Positions 27,930 through 37,073 of a stretch of DNA of 64,000 nucleotides are shown here, one piece after another (within the stretch, counting starts at the first letter, position 1; the number at the start of each line of letters is the position of its first letter). The position numbers and the translations under genes are program-made. The stretch lies in contig NZ_UGIB01000001.1 in the NCBI RefSeq assembly GCF_900451005.1, forward strand, positions 372,001 to 436,000, written 5' to 3'. The notes under the pieces were generated by a model. The model was not told the DNA's origin, ran no database searches, and was given only the letters and a program-made list of their open reading frames with translations. The DNA comes from Helicobacter fennelliae (lineage in GTDB: Bacteria > Campylobacterota > Campylobacteria > Campylobacterales > Helicobacteraceae).

Positions 27930-28439
27930 TTATCTCTGCTCTTGGAGTTCACAAATGATTTGATTATAGGATTTGCCTTGCTTGGTTATGAAGTCATCAA
28001 GGGCTTTGAGGCTTTGCTGCATTCCACCTGAAGCCTCTAGCGCGCATAGATTCTGATATAGTTCGCTTATGGTTGGGATCACTTTGAAATTTGGCTGTCT
28101 GCGCACAGAATAATACCCGATAATCTGCCCTCTATCATCATAAGATGGCGTGATATTGGCAAACACCCAATAAAACTCTTTGTATTTATTGAGATTTTTG
28201 ACAAACGCAAAAATTTCTTTGCCACCTTGCACATAATCCCACAAAAGCTTAAACACACAACGAGGCATATCTTTATGGCGCACAATGCTATGCGGGGCGT
28301 CGATAAGCTCAGACTCGTTGTATTTACTATAACGCAAAAAGTCTTGATTGCAATAAGTGATGAAGCCTTTGAGATTTGTTTTGGAAGTGATGAGTGTTTG
28401 CCGCTCCAAAAGAAGCCCAAACTGCGGATCTTTCTGCAT
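27930..28439 (-). CDS. cetB: PAS-domain protein, CetB/Aer-like energy-taxis sensor
   Basis: 169 residues consisting of one PAS domain (about 8-125) with the N-cap ITSKTNLKGFITYCNQDFL, the FAD-type IVRHKDMPRCVFKLLW core, and FYWVFANITPSYDDRGQIIGYYSVRRQP. This is close in size and pattern to Campylobacter CetB, which binds FAD and signals through the separate membrane chemoreceptor CetA. There is no transmembrane segment or MCP domain here, and no cetA in the window. The C-terminal about 40 residues are helical. It is transcribed in the same direction as mutY, 48 bp downstream of it, and convergent to GT8 copy 1. Confidence 0.75.
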   Translation of the reverse strand: MQKDPQFGLLLERQTLITSKTNLKGFITYCNQDFLRYSKYNESELIDAPHSIVRHKDMPRCVFKLLWDYVQGGKEIFAFVKNLNKYKEFYWVFANITPSYDDRGQIIGYYSVRRQPNFKVIPTISELYQNLCALEASGGMQQSLKALDDFITKQGKSYNQIICELQEQR

Positions 28440-28487
28440 ATAAACCCCCTAAATATGTAAAAGTGCTTTATTGTATAGCAATTTATC

Positions 28488-29744
28488 TTATTTTAAACTT
28501 TTATATCGATAGAAAATATCAAGTGCTTTTTTAGTGAGATTTGAAATAGGCGGGAGCGCATCAAGGCTAAAAAACTCCGCTGCATTAAGCGCATCTAGCG
28601 CATTTGGTGTGTTTGACATATCTTGTGGATTTGTGTTTTGTGGATTTGTATTATTGGGCGCGATTTGAGAATCTAACTTGCAAGAATCTAGATTCTGGAG
28701 TTTTGGATTCTGGAGAATTAGATTTTGCGCGAAATCCTGCTGATTGTGCTGGTTTTGTGGATTATGGGGTGGATTCTGGGATTGTAGATTCTGATGTATT
28801 GATTGGGTTAGAATCCATACTTTTGCATGGATTTTGTATTTGGTATAAGAATGCTTAAAATCACCGATAAATGTGTAATTTTGGGGTTGATTGGGTTGCG
28901 GTGGGATTTGCGGGATTTGTGGCAATGATTGTGCGATTTGTGGTAGATTATAAAGATTATTGTAGAGCTTTTGGCTGGCTTTGATGAGTGCGATTTGTTT
29001 TTGGCTTTTATCAAGGATTATGGCTAGATTTAGAGTTAGATTCTGGTAGAGTGTTTTTTTATTTATGCCAAAAAGTTGCCAGCTTGCCCTGCCTTTGCAG
29101 AATCTAGAAATAGGACAGATGAGGCATTTTGGATTTTTGGGTGTGCAGATAGTCGCACCTATATCAAGCAAGGCTTGATTATACTCAAAGCTATGGTGCT
29201 TATCTAAAAGTGCCTGCGCCAATGATGAAAGCTCATTTGGGGTGAGATTTTGCTTTGCAAAAAGTCGTGAAAAAACACGCTTAATATTAGCATCGACAAA
29301 TCCTACACTCTGCCCAAACCCAAAGCACAAAATCGCGCCCGCACTATATGTGCCAATGCCCGGCAGTGCAAGCAGAGCTTTTGTGTTGTCTGGGAGATTG
29401 CCATAATGAGATTGCACGCAGATTCTGGCAGTTTTTTGCATATTTTGCGCCCTTGTGTAGTAGCCAAGCCCTTGCCATAATGCCAAAACCTCTTCTGTGT
29501 TGGCGTTTGCTAGAGAGGTGAGCGTTGGAAATGCATTAAGAAATGGAAAAAAATACGACTCCAAAACCCTTGAGACTTGCGTTTGCTGGAGCATAATCTC
29601 GCTGACATAGACTTTGTAAGCCTCGCTTCCATCGCGCTTGTAGTTTCGCCAAGGCAGATTTTTTCTACCAAATGCGCTATACCATTCTAAGATACATTGA
29701 TGAAAAATTTTTAGATGAGCCTCTAAATGCGACACAATATCCAT
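28488..29744 (-). CDS. mutY: A/G-specific adenine DNA glycosylase MutY
   Basis: Removes adenine mispaired with 8-oxoguanine. The HhH-GPD domain has SEIMLQQTQVSRV (catalytic Glu), the hairpin LPGIGTYSAGAILCFGFG and VDANIKRVFSRLF (catalytic Asp). The 4Fe-4S cluster ligands follow in CTPKNPKCLICPISRFC at about residues 200-217. The C-terminal NUDIX-like 8-oxoG recognition domain is weakly conserved. It is interrupted by a Gln/Asn/Pro-rich insert (about residues 320-390, LQSQNPPHNPQNQHNQQ and following) that is partly AGAATC-encoded; the final NAAEFFSLDALPPISNLTKKA resumes the family pattern. It lies 29 bp downstream of the membrane protein gene. Confidence 0.9.
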   Translation of the reverse strand: MDIVSHLEAHLKIFHQCILEWYSAFGRKNLPWRNYKRDGSEAYKVYVSEIMLQQTQVSRVLESYFFPFLNAFPTLTSLANANTEEVLALWQGLGYYTRAQNMQKTARICVQSHYGNLPDNTKALLALPGIGTYSAGAILCFGFGQSVGFVDANIKRVFSRLFAKQNLTPNELSSLAQALLDKHHSFEYNQALLDIGATICTPKNPKCLICPISRFCKGRASWQLFGINKKTLYQNLTLNLAIILDKSQKQIALIKASQKLYNNLYNLPQIAQSLPQIPQIPPQPNQPQNYTFIGDFKHSYTKYKIHAKVWILTQSIHQNLQSQNPPHNPQNQHNQQDFAQNLILQNPKLQNLDSCKLDSQIAPNNTNPQNTNPQDMSNTPNALDALNAAEFFSLDALPPISNLTKKALDIFYRYKSLK

Positions 29745-29773
29745 TATCTCTATGCCCTCATGTTTTTGTCTAT

Positions 29774-30592
29774 TTATGCTTTTTGATTCTGTAAGATGAG
29801 AGATTGTGCGATAGAAAAATACGCTCTACCATAAAGCAGCAAAGAAGTCAAAACACTTACATAAATAATGACAATCACGCTACTGAAGCAAAAAATTGCC
29901 AATACATTATCTTTGATAAACAAATCAAATTCTTGTGTATCCATAATCTGTATGATGTATTGTAAATCCATTCCAAAAATCACCAAAACCCCCAAAACAA
30001 ACAATATAACAATCCATAACACTGATGAGATAAACTTCACCCTAAAAGCACTCATAAATAGCGCAATACGCGTAAGATTTGATAGCTCTTTGGCGATTTT
30101 GTATTCTAAAAAAATCAGCCAAAGATTGAGAAGACAGCTTACAAACGCAATACAAGAAATCTGAACAACATAAGAATGAATAAAACGAATCAAAATAGCA
30201 ATGCTAATCCCTAGCACGCATAATGTAAGAAACCTGCATAAATTATATAAAAAAATCTGTGAGTGCGTGAGCTTTGAGAAAATATATACTCCAAACATGT
30301 AACAAATAATGCCACAACAATAACATATCAAACTAAGCAAGATGAGATTTTGGATATAGAGCAGTGAAATAATGCTAAGCAGCACAAATAATGGGCGGAA
30401 TATAAATCCATATTTCATAAAGTTTTTGGCAAGTCTAAATTCTTTATTGGCGATAGTGATATAAGCGATTTGCGTAGTTTGTGAGGCTTGCGTGGCTTTC
30501 GTGGTGGATATAATTGGCGGTGCAGATGGCATAGATAGTGTGGGCTTATGTGGTGGTTTGTGTGATGTGGGCGGCGCAATTTGGGCGGGCAT
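29774..30592 (-). CDS. Polytopic membrane protein of unknown function
   Basis: I do not recognise this 272-residue protein. A Pro/Thr/Ser/Ala-rich cytosolic N terminus (about 1-45, many PP and TQ) precedes about six hydrophobic segments (roughly residues 66-85, 87-106, 115-140, 145-167, 195-217, 235-260). No catalytic motif or transporter signature is seen. It is placed between folE (174 bp upstream) and mutY (29 bp downstream) on the same strand, so it may be co-transcribed with mutY. Nothing in the context gives a role. Confidence 0.55.
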   Translation of the reverse strand: MPAQIAPPTSHKPPHKPTLSMPSAPPIISTTKATQASQTTQIAYITIANKEFRLAKNFMKYGFIFRPLFVLLSIISLLYIQNLILLSLICYCCGIICYMFGVYIFSKLTHSQIFLYNLCRFLTLCVLGISIAILIRFIHSYVVQISCIAFVSCLLNLWLIFLEYKIAKELSNLTRIALFMSAFRVKFISSVLWIVILFVLGVLVIFGMDLQYIIQIMDTQEFDLFIKDNVLAIFCFSSVIVIIYVSVLTSLLLYGRAYFSIAQSLILQNQKA

Positions 30593-30766
30593 TATTTTCC
30601 TTATTTTCTTTTAGAGCTGTTTGACAAATCTTTACACTATACCTTACAAATCCCTATATTGCAAATCTCGTTCCTTAAATTGCATTTTGCAAAGCAAAAA
30701 ATAAAATTAGTGTAATGTAAGTAAAGCAAATCAATACATTCCAAATACATTTAATAAAAAACAAAA

Positions 30767-31321
30767 CTAACCAATCGAATGAGCAATAAGCTGCAAAAAC
30801 TCTGTCCTTGTTTTTGAATCACTCTTAAAAAGTCCGCGCACGGCACTTGTTTTGATCGTGACGTTTTGCTTTTGTAATCCACGCATACTCATACATAAAT
30901 GTTTGGCTTCACACACGACCATAACGCCTTTGGGCTTGAGTATCTCCATAATCGTATCTGCGATTTGGTTTGTAAGTGTTTCTTGGATTTGCAATCGCCT
31001 TGTAAAAACCTCGATCAAATGCGCCAAACCACCGATTCCAGCGATGTATTCATTTGGCACATAGCCGATACTAATAGATCCAAAAAATGGCAAAATGTGA
31101 TGCTCGCACATTGAATAAAACTCAATATTACGCAATGTAATCATCTCATCAATGCCATTATTTTTAAAAAGACTGCCTAAAGCTAGCGCGGGATCTTTTT
31201 TGTATCCACCATACAAAAACTCCTCGCATTCACGAAGTCGCTTTGGGGTTTGGAGTAAGCCCTCGCGCTTAGGATTCTCGCCTATGCGATTACAAAACTC
31301 TTCAAATGCTGTTGTATCCAT
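30767..31321 (-). CDS. folE: GTP cyclohydrolase I (FolE)
   Basis: Makes 7,8-dihydroneopterin triphosphate from GTP, the first step of folate (and queuosine precursor) synthesis. The 184 residues show GENPKREGLLQTPKR, the zinc motif EFYSMCEHHILPFFG with Cys and two His, HLIEVFTRRLQIQE, and ICEAKHLCMSMRGL-like CEAKHLCMSMRG with the third Cys. VRGLFKSDSKTRTEFLQL closes the protein. Length is normal. It lies 45 bp downstream of htpX on the same strand. Confidence 0.94.
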   Translation of the reverse strand: MDTTAFEEFCNRIGENPKREGLLQTPKRLRECEEFLYGGYKKDPALALGSLFKNNGIDEMITLRNIEFYSMCEHHILPFFGSISIGYVPNEYIAGIGGLAHLIEVFTRRLQIQETLTNQIADTIMEILKPKGVMVVCEAKHLCMSMRGLQKQNVTIKTSAVRGLFKSDSKTRTEFLQLIAHSIG

Positions 31322-31366
31322 TGTCTGCCTTTATTGTCGCAATCACATTATCACATTATCACATTA

Positions 31367-32305
31367 TCAAATTGTATTGCTTCTGTGAAGGAGCGATTTG
31401 ATTCTGTTTTTGAGGCTTGGGTGCGTGCTAAATGCATCGCTAAAGTCAAAAATATACGCCGCTCTTCGCGTTGGATTAGAATCTAGCGCACTTGTGTGGT
31501 GGGTTGCATAATGATTAGAGATTTTTTGGAGTGCGGAGATAAGCGGGTGTGGATCGCCCATAATGTAGGCTGAACCACCATCAGCCATATATTCTCTTGA
31601 TCTGCTCAAAAACATCTGCAACCACATCGTCAAAAGAGGCAGGACAAATTGCAAAACAAGTAAAATCATCTTCGCACTTTGCGCGCCAGAATTTCTATTG
31701 CCACCCATAAATAAATATGTCGCGCTATTGCAAACAAGCAATAAAATATTACTCAAAATCCCTACACACATCGTGAGGCGAATATCACCATGCCGAATGT
31801 GGCTTATCTCATGAGCTAAAACTGCCTTGAGCTCATCATCATCTAGATTCTGTGCTAAGGGCAGAGTGATTGCTACAAGCGAGTTTTCCTCTTTCCACCC
31901 GCTTGCAAAAGCATTCATATAATCTGCATAAATCAAATATAGCTTTGGTTTTGCCTTGAAATTTGCTAGCCTTAGCACTTCATCAAATGCGCTTAATATC
32001 CGCCTTTGCGTGACGTTTGGGTTAGAGAGGGATTGGAGTAATTCATATTCTTCACCTTTAAGCATAATCACATCAAAGCGATTAAGCGTCCAAAGCACGA
32101 TAAGTCCGCCTACGCACGCCATAATGCAAGTTACTAATGGAAATTCTTGAAAGCTTAGCAATGCTGCAAATCCGCTACTTAAGCTCAACGCATCAATGCG
32201 CACAATATCAACAAGCAAGCCTATCACAATAAAGATTCCGATATAAAGGGCTAAAACGATATAGGTTTTGAGTGTGTTTGTAAAAAAAATCCTCTCAAGA
32301 CTCAT
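31367..32305 (-). CDS. htpX: Membrane zinc metalloprotease HtpX (M48 family)
   Basis: Inner-membrane protease involved in quality control of membrane proteins. Two N-terminal transmembrane helices (about residues 9-31 and 63-80) precede the zinc site HEISHIRHGD (HExxH at about residue 160). Two further hydrophobic segments follow, and the third ligand lies in SREYMADGGSAYIM. The frame is open to 32413, but ATG 32305 follows AAAGGAG and starts the conserved MSLERIFFTNTLKT, giving 312 residues. It lies 22 bp downstream of truD, in a run alr-truD-htpX-folE. Confidence 0.88.
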   Translation of the reverse strand: MSLERIFFTNTLKTYIVLALYIGIFIVIGLLVDIVRIDALSLSSGFAALLSFQEFPLVTCIMACVGGLIVLWTLNRFDVIMLKGEEYELLQSLSNPNVTQRRILSAFDEVLRLANFKAKPKLYLIYADYMNAFASGWKEENSLVAITLPLAQNLDDDELKAVLAHEISHIRHGDIRLTMCVGILSNILLLVCNSATYLFMGGNRNSGAQSAKMILLVLQFVLPLLTMWLQMFLSRSREYMADGGSAYIMGDPHPLISALQKISNHYATHHTSALDSNPTRRAAYIFDFSDAFSTHPSLKNRIKSLLHRSNTI

Positions 32306-32327
32306 TGTTTCTCCTTTGCTTTTTGAT

Positions 32328-33521
32328 TTATTCTTTGGCAAATGTATTATGTGATATTTCTTCCAAAAATGTTGTCGCGTATGAGCCTTTTGGCAGGCTA
32401 AAGCTAAGCTCAAAATGTGCTTCTTCAGGCTTATAAGTATAGCTTATATCACTCGCCCAAACCCACGCATAACGGCGACTTCCAATACAAGAGAGCGCAG
32501 AATCTAAAAATATCTTCTCCACTTCAAATGCTGCATACTTTGCGACTTGTAAATTTTTGCCACTTAGCGCACCTGTGGGCGAGAATCCTGTGTTATGAAA
32601 GCGCATATACTGATCTTTTGAAATGCAAGATTCTAGCGAGAAAAATTTTCCATACGGATAATGACAGCATAATTCCCCGCCAAGAAGCTTGAATCGCTGC
32701 GGCTGGGCTTGAATAGCTTTGATAGAATCCAAACTCAAATCTAGCCCTTCTGTTTTGAGTGCGCTTTGGGCTTCTTTGGCTGAAAATTGATGAAGATAAA
32801 TGCTTAAAATAATGCGTTTATTGAGCCATTGATTAAATAAATAACTCTGATAGCTTGAGATGAGAAAATCTTTGATTTTTCTATTTTTGAGTGAGGCTTT
32901 TTTGTGTGCCAAATCTCTTCCAAGTTTGTAATTATCGCCATCAGTGCCAAATCTCTGGAATCCAAAGAAATTTGCAAACCCAAACTCTCCCACCTCATCA
33001 ATGACGCGTTGAAGCTTTGTGGCATTGAGCTTATTGACATGTTTTAGGCGCACAAAAAACGCATTGCCCTTGAGATGTCCTAAGCGGAGTTTGTTATTAT
33101 GAAGTGTGCTTGAGATAAGCTTTATATCAGAATCAAGATTAGAATTAAGGTGCGCGATTTTTGATTCAAAATCGCTCGCATATACATTTGGAAGTGAGAT
33201 AAATTGCGTTGTTGTCGCGCTTTTGTCTTTGAGCCCTGCATAGCCGATACTGCTTAGCGGGCAGCCAAAAGATGCGCTAAGGATTTTGAGCATTTCAAAG
33301 GTGGTGAGGTTTTTTTTGCGAAGTTGCAAGATTCTATGCTCGCCACTTCCGCTGAATTCATAGAGTGGAATCTCACTCACGACAAAATCTCTAGACGTAT
33401 GCGAAAAATAAAAATCAATCGGAGCGTGCGAATAAAGAGAGGCTCTGTTTTGGGCTAGATTTTCTGGATTCTGAAGTTCTAGATTCTGATTTTGATGTGG
33501 TGCTAGGTTCTGATTTCTCAC
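32328..33521 (-). CDS. truD: tRNA pseudouridine(13) synthase TruD
   Basis: Isomerises U13 of certain tRNAs. Family motifs are visible: DFVVSEIPLYEFSGSGEH, the GYAGLKDKSATTTQF segment with the catalytic Asp, GNAFFVRLKHV and NFFGFQRFGTDGDNYKLGRDL. The N-terminal 30 residues (NQNLAPHQNQNLELQNPENL) are an Asn/Gln-rich extension encoded by AGAATC repeats. The start is GTG, overlapping the alr stop as TAGTGA, so the two are translationally coupled. Length with the extension is 397 residues, about the family norm. Confidence 0.9.
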   Translation of the reverse strand: MRNQNLAPHQNQNLELQNPENLAQNRASLYSHAPIDFYFSHTSRDFVVSEIPLYEFSGSGEHRILQLRKKNLTTFEMLKILSASFGCPLSSIGYAGLKDKSATTTQFISLPNVYASDFESKIAHLNSNLDSDIKLISSTLHNNKLRLGHLKGNAFFVRLKHVNKLNATKLQRVIDEVGEFGFANFFGFQRFGTDGDNYKLGRDLAHKKASLKNRKIKDFLISSYQSYLFNQWLNKRIILSIYLHQFSAKEAQSALKTEGLDLSLDSIKAIQAQPQRFKLLGGELCCHYPYGKFFSLESCISKDQYMRFHNTGFSPTGALSGKNLQVAKYAAFEVEKIFLDSALSCIGSRRYAWVWASDISYTYKPEEAHFELSFSLPKGSYATTFLEEISHNTFAKE

Positions 33522-34543
33522 TAGATGACAACTCGTTTCAAAAATGGTGAGAGATGAGTAAGGATCACATAAGGAATCGTCCTAAAAACGCGGGCAAATC
33601 CTGTTACATCATCAAACACGCAGATTCTGTCTTTTTGGCTCTCACAAGAGAAGCAATCCATCGACATTATCGGCAAAATCTCCTCTCCGCTCGCGCAAAA
33701 AAGCTTCCCAAATCCACGCGCCAATCTTGGCAATCCATCGCCATAGCCGACATCATAAGTGCTAAAGATTCCTTCTTTTTGCACGACACTTACGCCTCCA
33801 TAGCCTATTTTGTCGCCTTTTTTAAGATGTTGAGAAGAGATTCTATCTGCCCAAAGACTCGCGATAGGTTTGAATTCTACATCAAGCGGAATCTCGCTTG
33901 TATGATACCCATACGCGCCTATGCCAATACGCACCAAATCATCAGTGATGTGTTTTGAGCGCAATGTCCCGCTTGTGCTTAATGAATGGAATCTAGGCTG
34001 TGAGAGATTGTGTGTGGCACAAAAGGTGCTGACTTTTTGCTTGATGTGGCTAAAAGTGCTTTGAGAAGTAAAAAACGTCTCATCATCATTATCGCCATAG
34101 CCATTATGCCCAAACACCCCAACCAAGCGCAATGATCGCTCGATAATTATACGCAGTGCAGAATCTAGTTCGCTAAGTTCTATACCATTGCGATTCATTC
34201 CGATATTGACTTTAAGCTCGATATTGCAATGAGAATGGAGGCTTTGGAGCTGGCTTAGTGAGGCTATCGAGCAGTAGATATTATCTGGGCAGCTATCTGG
34301 CACGCCTCCATAAAGCACAGAGATAGATGAGAAAAGATCTTTGATTTTTAGAGCTTCTGCATAGGATTTGACAAATACATTACAGATTCCATAGGTTTTT
34401 GCCATTTGAGCTATCTCTACTAATCCATGTCCATACGCGTTATCTTTTAGCACAAGTGCTAGTTTTTGGCGGGATTTGATGTGATGAGCTATACAATCAA
34501 GATTATGTATAAAGCGCGCAGAATCTAAAATAATCTCTGCCAT
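33521..34543 (-). CDS. alr: Alanine racemase
   Basis: PLP enzyme making D-alanine for peptidoglycan. The PLP lysine is in LALVLKDNAYGHGL (about residue 33), followed by GMNRNGIE, the FHSLSTSGTLRSK segment, VRIGIGAYGY, and a C-terminal domain with KIGYGGVSVV, the catalytic Tyr in TYDVGYGDGLPRLARG, and MSMDCFSCE. At 340 residues it is slightly shorter than E. coli Alr, as in other Campylobacterota. It heads the alr-truD-htpX-folE run. Confidence 0.9.
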   Translation of the reverse strand: MAEIILDSARFIHNLDCIAHHIKSRQKLALVLKDNAYGHGLVEIAQMAKTYGICNVFVKSYAEALKIKDLFSSISVLYGGVPDSCPDNIYCSIASLSQLQSLHSHCNIELKVNIGMNRNGIELSELDSALRIIIERSLRLVGVFGHNGYGDNDDETFFTSQSTFSHIKQKVSTFCATHNLSQPRFHSLSTSGTLRSKHITDDLVRIGIGAYGYHTSEIPLDVEFKPIASLWADRISSQHLKKGDKIGYGGVSVVQKEGIFSTYDVGYGDGLPRLARGFGKLFCASGEEILPIMSMDCFSCESQKDRICVFDDVTGFARVFRTIPYVILTHLSPFLKRVVI

Positions 34544-34655
34544 TTCAAATCCAAACTTGACTTATATAAGCGATATGCGCGACATAATCGGTGCGAGTGA
34601 TTAATGTGCCACAAATTGTGTGAAATTATGTGATGAAATCGTGCCATTGTTTGTA

Positions 34656-35345
34656 TCATTCAGTCATATCAGGTGCTTCTTGTCTTGAGAGAAAGACTTG
34701 CATTTGCTTGCCTTTTAAGATCATTGATTTGTCATTAGGCTGAAGCACGATAAATGAGCCTTCTAATTCGCGTATAAACCTAAAATCAAAACGCATAACT
34801 TCATTTGGCTTGCATATTTTGCGCGTCTGTCCTCCGGGCGTGATGTTGATGATTGTTTTTTCAGTCCATGTGTAGCTTGCAAAATAAGCACTACAACCAC
34901 TTGAGCCAGAGATTCTGCCATTTTTTTCATCAAAATCCATTGTCGCTATGCCATCAATTTCTGCAAGCTCTTGCAATGTTGTTTGGGATTGGGTAGCTTT
35001 AGATTCTGCAGAATCTGCGAGATTATCATCAGGAATATCATCAGAGGTGTCATTTGGCGTATGAGTTGGGGTGCTATCATTGTTATCATCAATTGTGTCA
35101 TTGAGCTTATTTTGGAGTTTGTCTTGTGCGATTTTGGCTAAAACCTGCGGGGCTTGATATTCTTGATTATCAACGATAATTTTATCCACTCTCCAATGCA
35201 AGCCACCTTTGATTTCTCCTTCATTGAGCTTTTTTTGGACGATATTAAGCAAAGAACAGCTTCCAAACAACATAACCATACAGCCAAATATAACAACCGC
35301 ACCAAGCCTTTTAGCAAGTTTTCTACCCCAAAATATATCACACAT
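34656..35345 (-). CDS. META-domain putative lipoprotein
   Basis: A hydrophobic signal (GAVVIFGCMVMLFGSC) ends in a lipobox-like FGSC with Cys at about residue 30; the -3 Phe is atypical but tolerated. An Asp/Thr/Asn-rich low-complexity linker (about 75-120) separates the N-terminal part from a META (HslJ-type) domain with ISGSSGCSAYFASYTW, an ICKPNEVMRFDFRFIREL helix and FIVLQPNDKSMIL. META proteins are envelope proteins linked to stress or drug resistance, but no reaction is known. The frame opens at TTG 35366; I prefer ATG 35345, with GGTGAG upstream. It is alone between alr and the pseudopilin genes. Confidence 0.65.
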   Translation of the reverse strand: MCDIFWGRKLAKRLGAVVIFGCMVMLFGSCSLLNIVQKKLNEGEIKGGLHWRVDKIIVDNQEYQAPQVLAKIAQDKLQNKLNDTIDDNNDSTPTHTPNDTSDDIPDDNLADSAESKATQSQTTLQELAEIDGIATMDFDEKNGRISGSSGCSAYFASYTWTEKTIINITPGGQTRKICKPNEVMRFDFRFIRELEGSFIVLQPNDKSMILKGKQMQVFLSRQEAPDMTE

Positions 35346-35466
35346 ATATCTCACCCAAATCCTCAAAAATTTTTCTCAATATTATCTCATTTATTCTAAA
35401 AAATAACATAACTTTTGGCAATAAATCTCAAATTTAATGCGATGGTATTGCGTGATATGTTTGTGA

Positions 35467-35889
35467 TTATTTTGTTTTTGTCCTGTTTAAAATCTCGCGA
35501 CAAAGGGCATTTGATGAAAAAGGACATTTAAATGAAGGCTGCACGCTCAAATCATTTGGCTCGATACTAAAGGTTGTTTTTTGGCTGAATGCTTTGGCGA
35601 TAAATCTTGATTTTTCAAACCCTAAAAAGCAATTTTTGGATTCAAAATGATGAGATTGAATGAGCGCAAATACTTTATTCTGATCGATGTGGCTTTGTGA
35701 GAGTGTGGCTTTGGTATAAAAAAATGAGAGATGATTTTGTAGATTTGAGAGATTGTGCGCGAGCTTTGTATAGCATGCTTTTTGCGGAATCTGAAGCTTT
35801 GGAATCACAATACCTAGCAAAATCCCAAACAAAGCGAGTATAAAGACAATCTCGATAAAACTAAACGCCTTAGAATGTTGTGTTTGCAA
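35467..35889 (-). CDS. Type II secretion/type IV pilus-like pseudopilin (second of a pair)
   Basis: Starts with a class III signal, KAFSFIEIVFILALFGILLGIVIPKL: a short basic leader, conserved Glu at +5 and a hydrophobic helix, followed by a 110-residue variable domain with several Cys (at least four). Cleavage and N-methylation by a prepilin peptidase would be expected. It overlaps the first pseudopilin gene by 20 bp. No other secretion or pilus gene is in the window. In Campylobacterota similar pseudopilins belong to DNA-uptake (Cts-like) machinery; this assignment is only a possibility. Confidence 0.7.
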   Translation of the reverse strand: MQTQHSKAFSFIEIVFILALFGILLGIVIPKLQIPQKACYTKLAHNLSNLQNHLSFFYTKATLSQSHIDQNKVFALIQSHHFESKNCFLGFEKSRFIAKAFSQKTTFSIEPNDLSVQPSFKCPFSSNALCREILNRTKTK

Positions 35890-36316
35890 GGTTGATATTT
35901 AATGGTGTAGGATAGTTTTTTGCAAGCTTTACACAAAGCGGAGAATTTGGAAGATTTTGCACAGAGACTATAAGATGAAGATTGGTGATGTCGATTGAGA
36001 CGCAATTATTTGTAGTGTCAATCGCACCATTTTTGGCAAGTCGCACGCCATTTGTAGAAGCGATCCACCGCGATGGCGAAAGCCCCGCTACTTGCATAAT
36101 CAACGCTCCATTGAGCGTTTGACTACCAAGATCTGTGGTGAGTGCGTGAGCTTGGATAGAGCTAATGATTGTCTGCATATCGCTATTTATTGCTACATAT
36201 TGCGCATCAGATCGTGTCGCAGTAAGCTTTGGGATCGCAATAGCTGCCAAAATCCCAATCACAGCGATCACAAATACAAGCTCAATCAAGCTAAACGCCT
36301 TGGATTTATCGTGCAT
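35870..36316 (-). CDS. Type II secretion/type IV pilus-like pseudopilin (first of a pair)
   Basis: Starts KAFSLIELVFVIAVIGILAAIAIPKL, the canonical prepilin N-methylation motif with Glu at +5. The 120-residue C-terminal domain (ATRSDAQYVAINSDMQTIISSIQAHAL and on) resembles the globular head of minor pseudopilins, and ends with a possible Cys pair (NNCVSI and PLCVKL). It overlaps the second pseudopilin by 20 bp and follows mtnN by 67 bp, so mtnN, fabD and both pseudopilins may form one operon. A partner ATPase and secretin must be elsewhere if it is functional. Confidence 0.75.
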   Translation of the reverse strand: MHDKSKAFSLIELVFVIAVIGILAAIAIPKLTATRSDAQYVAINSDMQTIISSIQAHALTTDLGSQTLNGALIMQVAGLSPSRWIASTNGVRLAKNGAIDTTNNCVSIDITNLHLIVSVQNLPNSPLCVKLAKNYPTPLNINLANTTF

Positions 36317-36383
36317 GAATCCTCCTTCATTTATCTGCCCTTATCTGCCCTTGAATTTATCGCCCTTGATTGTTTGTTATTGC

Positions 36384-37073
36384 TTATTTGATGATTTTGT
36401 CAATCATTTTTTTGACAAATTGCGCGCTTATTTTGGCTGAAGATTCTAAGAATTCATCAAAGCTCACATCTGCCTCTCCATCGGCACTATCGCTAATGGA
36501 TCGCAAAATACAAAAAGGAACGCCCAGACAATCGCAAGCCACAGCCACGCTTGCTCCTTCCATTTCGACTGCTATGGCATTGAAATGCTTGAGAATCCAT
36601 TGTTTTTTTTCTATTGAATGAATGAATTGATCGCCTGAAGCGACAACGCCTTCATAAAGGTGGATACCAGAATCTTTAGCCACTTCTTTGGCTATGGCAT
36701 TGAGACTAGAATCTGACTCGATAAATACTTGACTCTCAGGAATGAACCCCAAAGGATGACCAAATGCGCTAATATCCACATCATGCTGACAAAGCTTTGT
36801 AGCAAGGAGCAAATCTCCGACTTTTAGCCCTTGCAATCCTCCTGCTACACCGCTAAAAATGATTTTTTCACATTTGAATTGTAATATCATACTGCTTGCA
36901 GTAATGGCAGCATGGACTTTTCCTATTTTGCTATAAGCGAGGTAAATTTCTGTATTGTTGTAACTAATACGATAATACACATTCTTTCCAAACTCAATTT
37001 TTTCGTGCGTATCAAAAAGCTTCAAAAACGGCTGAATCTCTTCATTCATCGCCCCAATAATGCCAATAATCAT
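36384..37073 (-). CDS. mtnN: 5'-methylthioadenosine/S-adenosylhomocysteine nucleosidase (MTAN)
   Basis: Cleaves adenine from methylthioadenosine and SAH; in Helicobacter and Campylobacter the same enzyme also acts on 6-amino-6-deoxyfutalosine in menaquinone synthesis. The 229 residues show GIIGAMNEEIQPF (catalytic Glu12 region), the ribose site IFSGVAGGLQGL, AVEMEGASVAVAC and the catalytic Asp in SISDSADGEADVSF. The start overlaps the fabD stop by four bases. Confidence 0.94.
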   Translation of the reverse strand: MIIGIIGAMNEEIQPFLKLFDTHEKIEFGKNVYYRISYNNTEIYLAYSKIGKVHAAITASSMILQFKCEKIIFSGVAGGLQGLKVGDLLLATKLCQHDVDISAFGHPLGFIPESQVFIESDSSLNAIAKEVAKDSGIHLYEGVVASGDQFIHSIEKKQWILKHFNAIAVEMEGASVAVACDCLGVPFCILRSISDSADGEADVSFDEFLESSAKISAQFVKKMIDKIIK

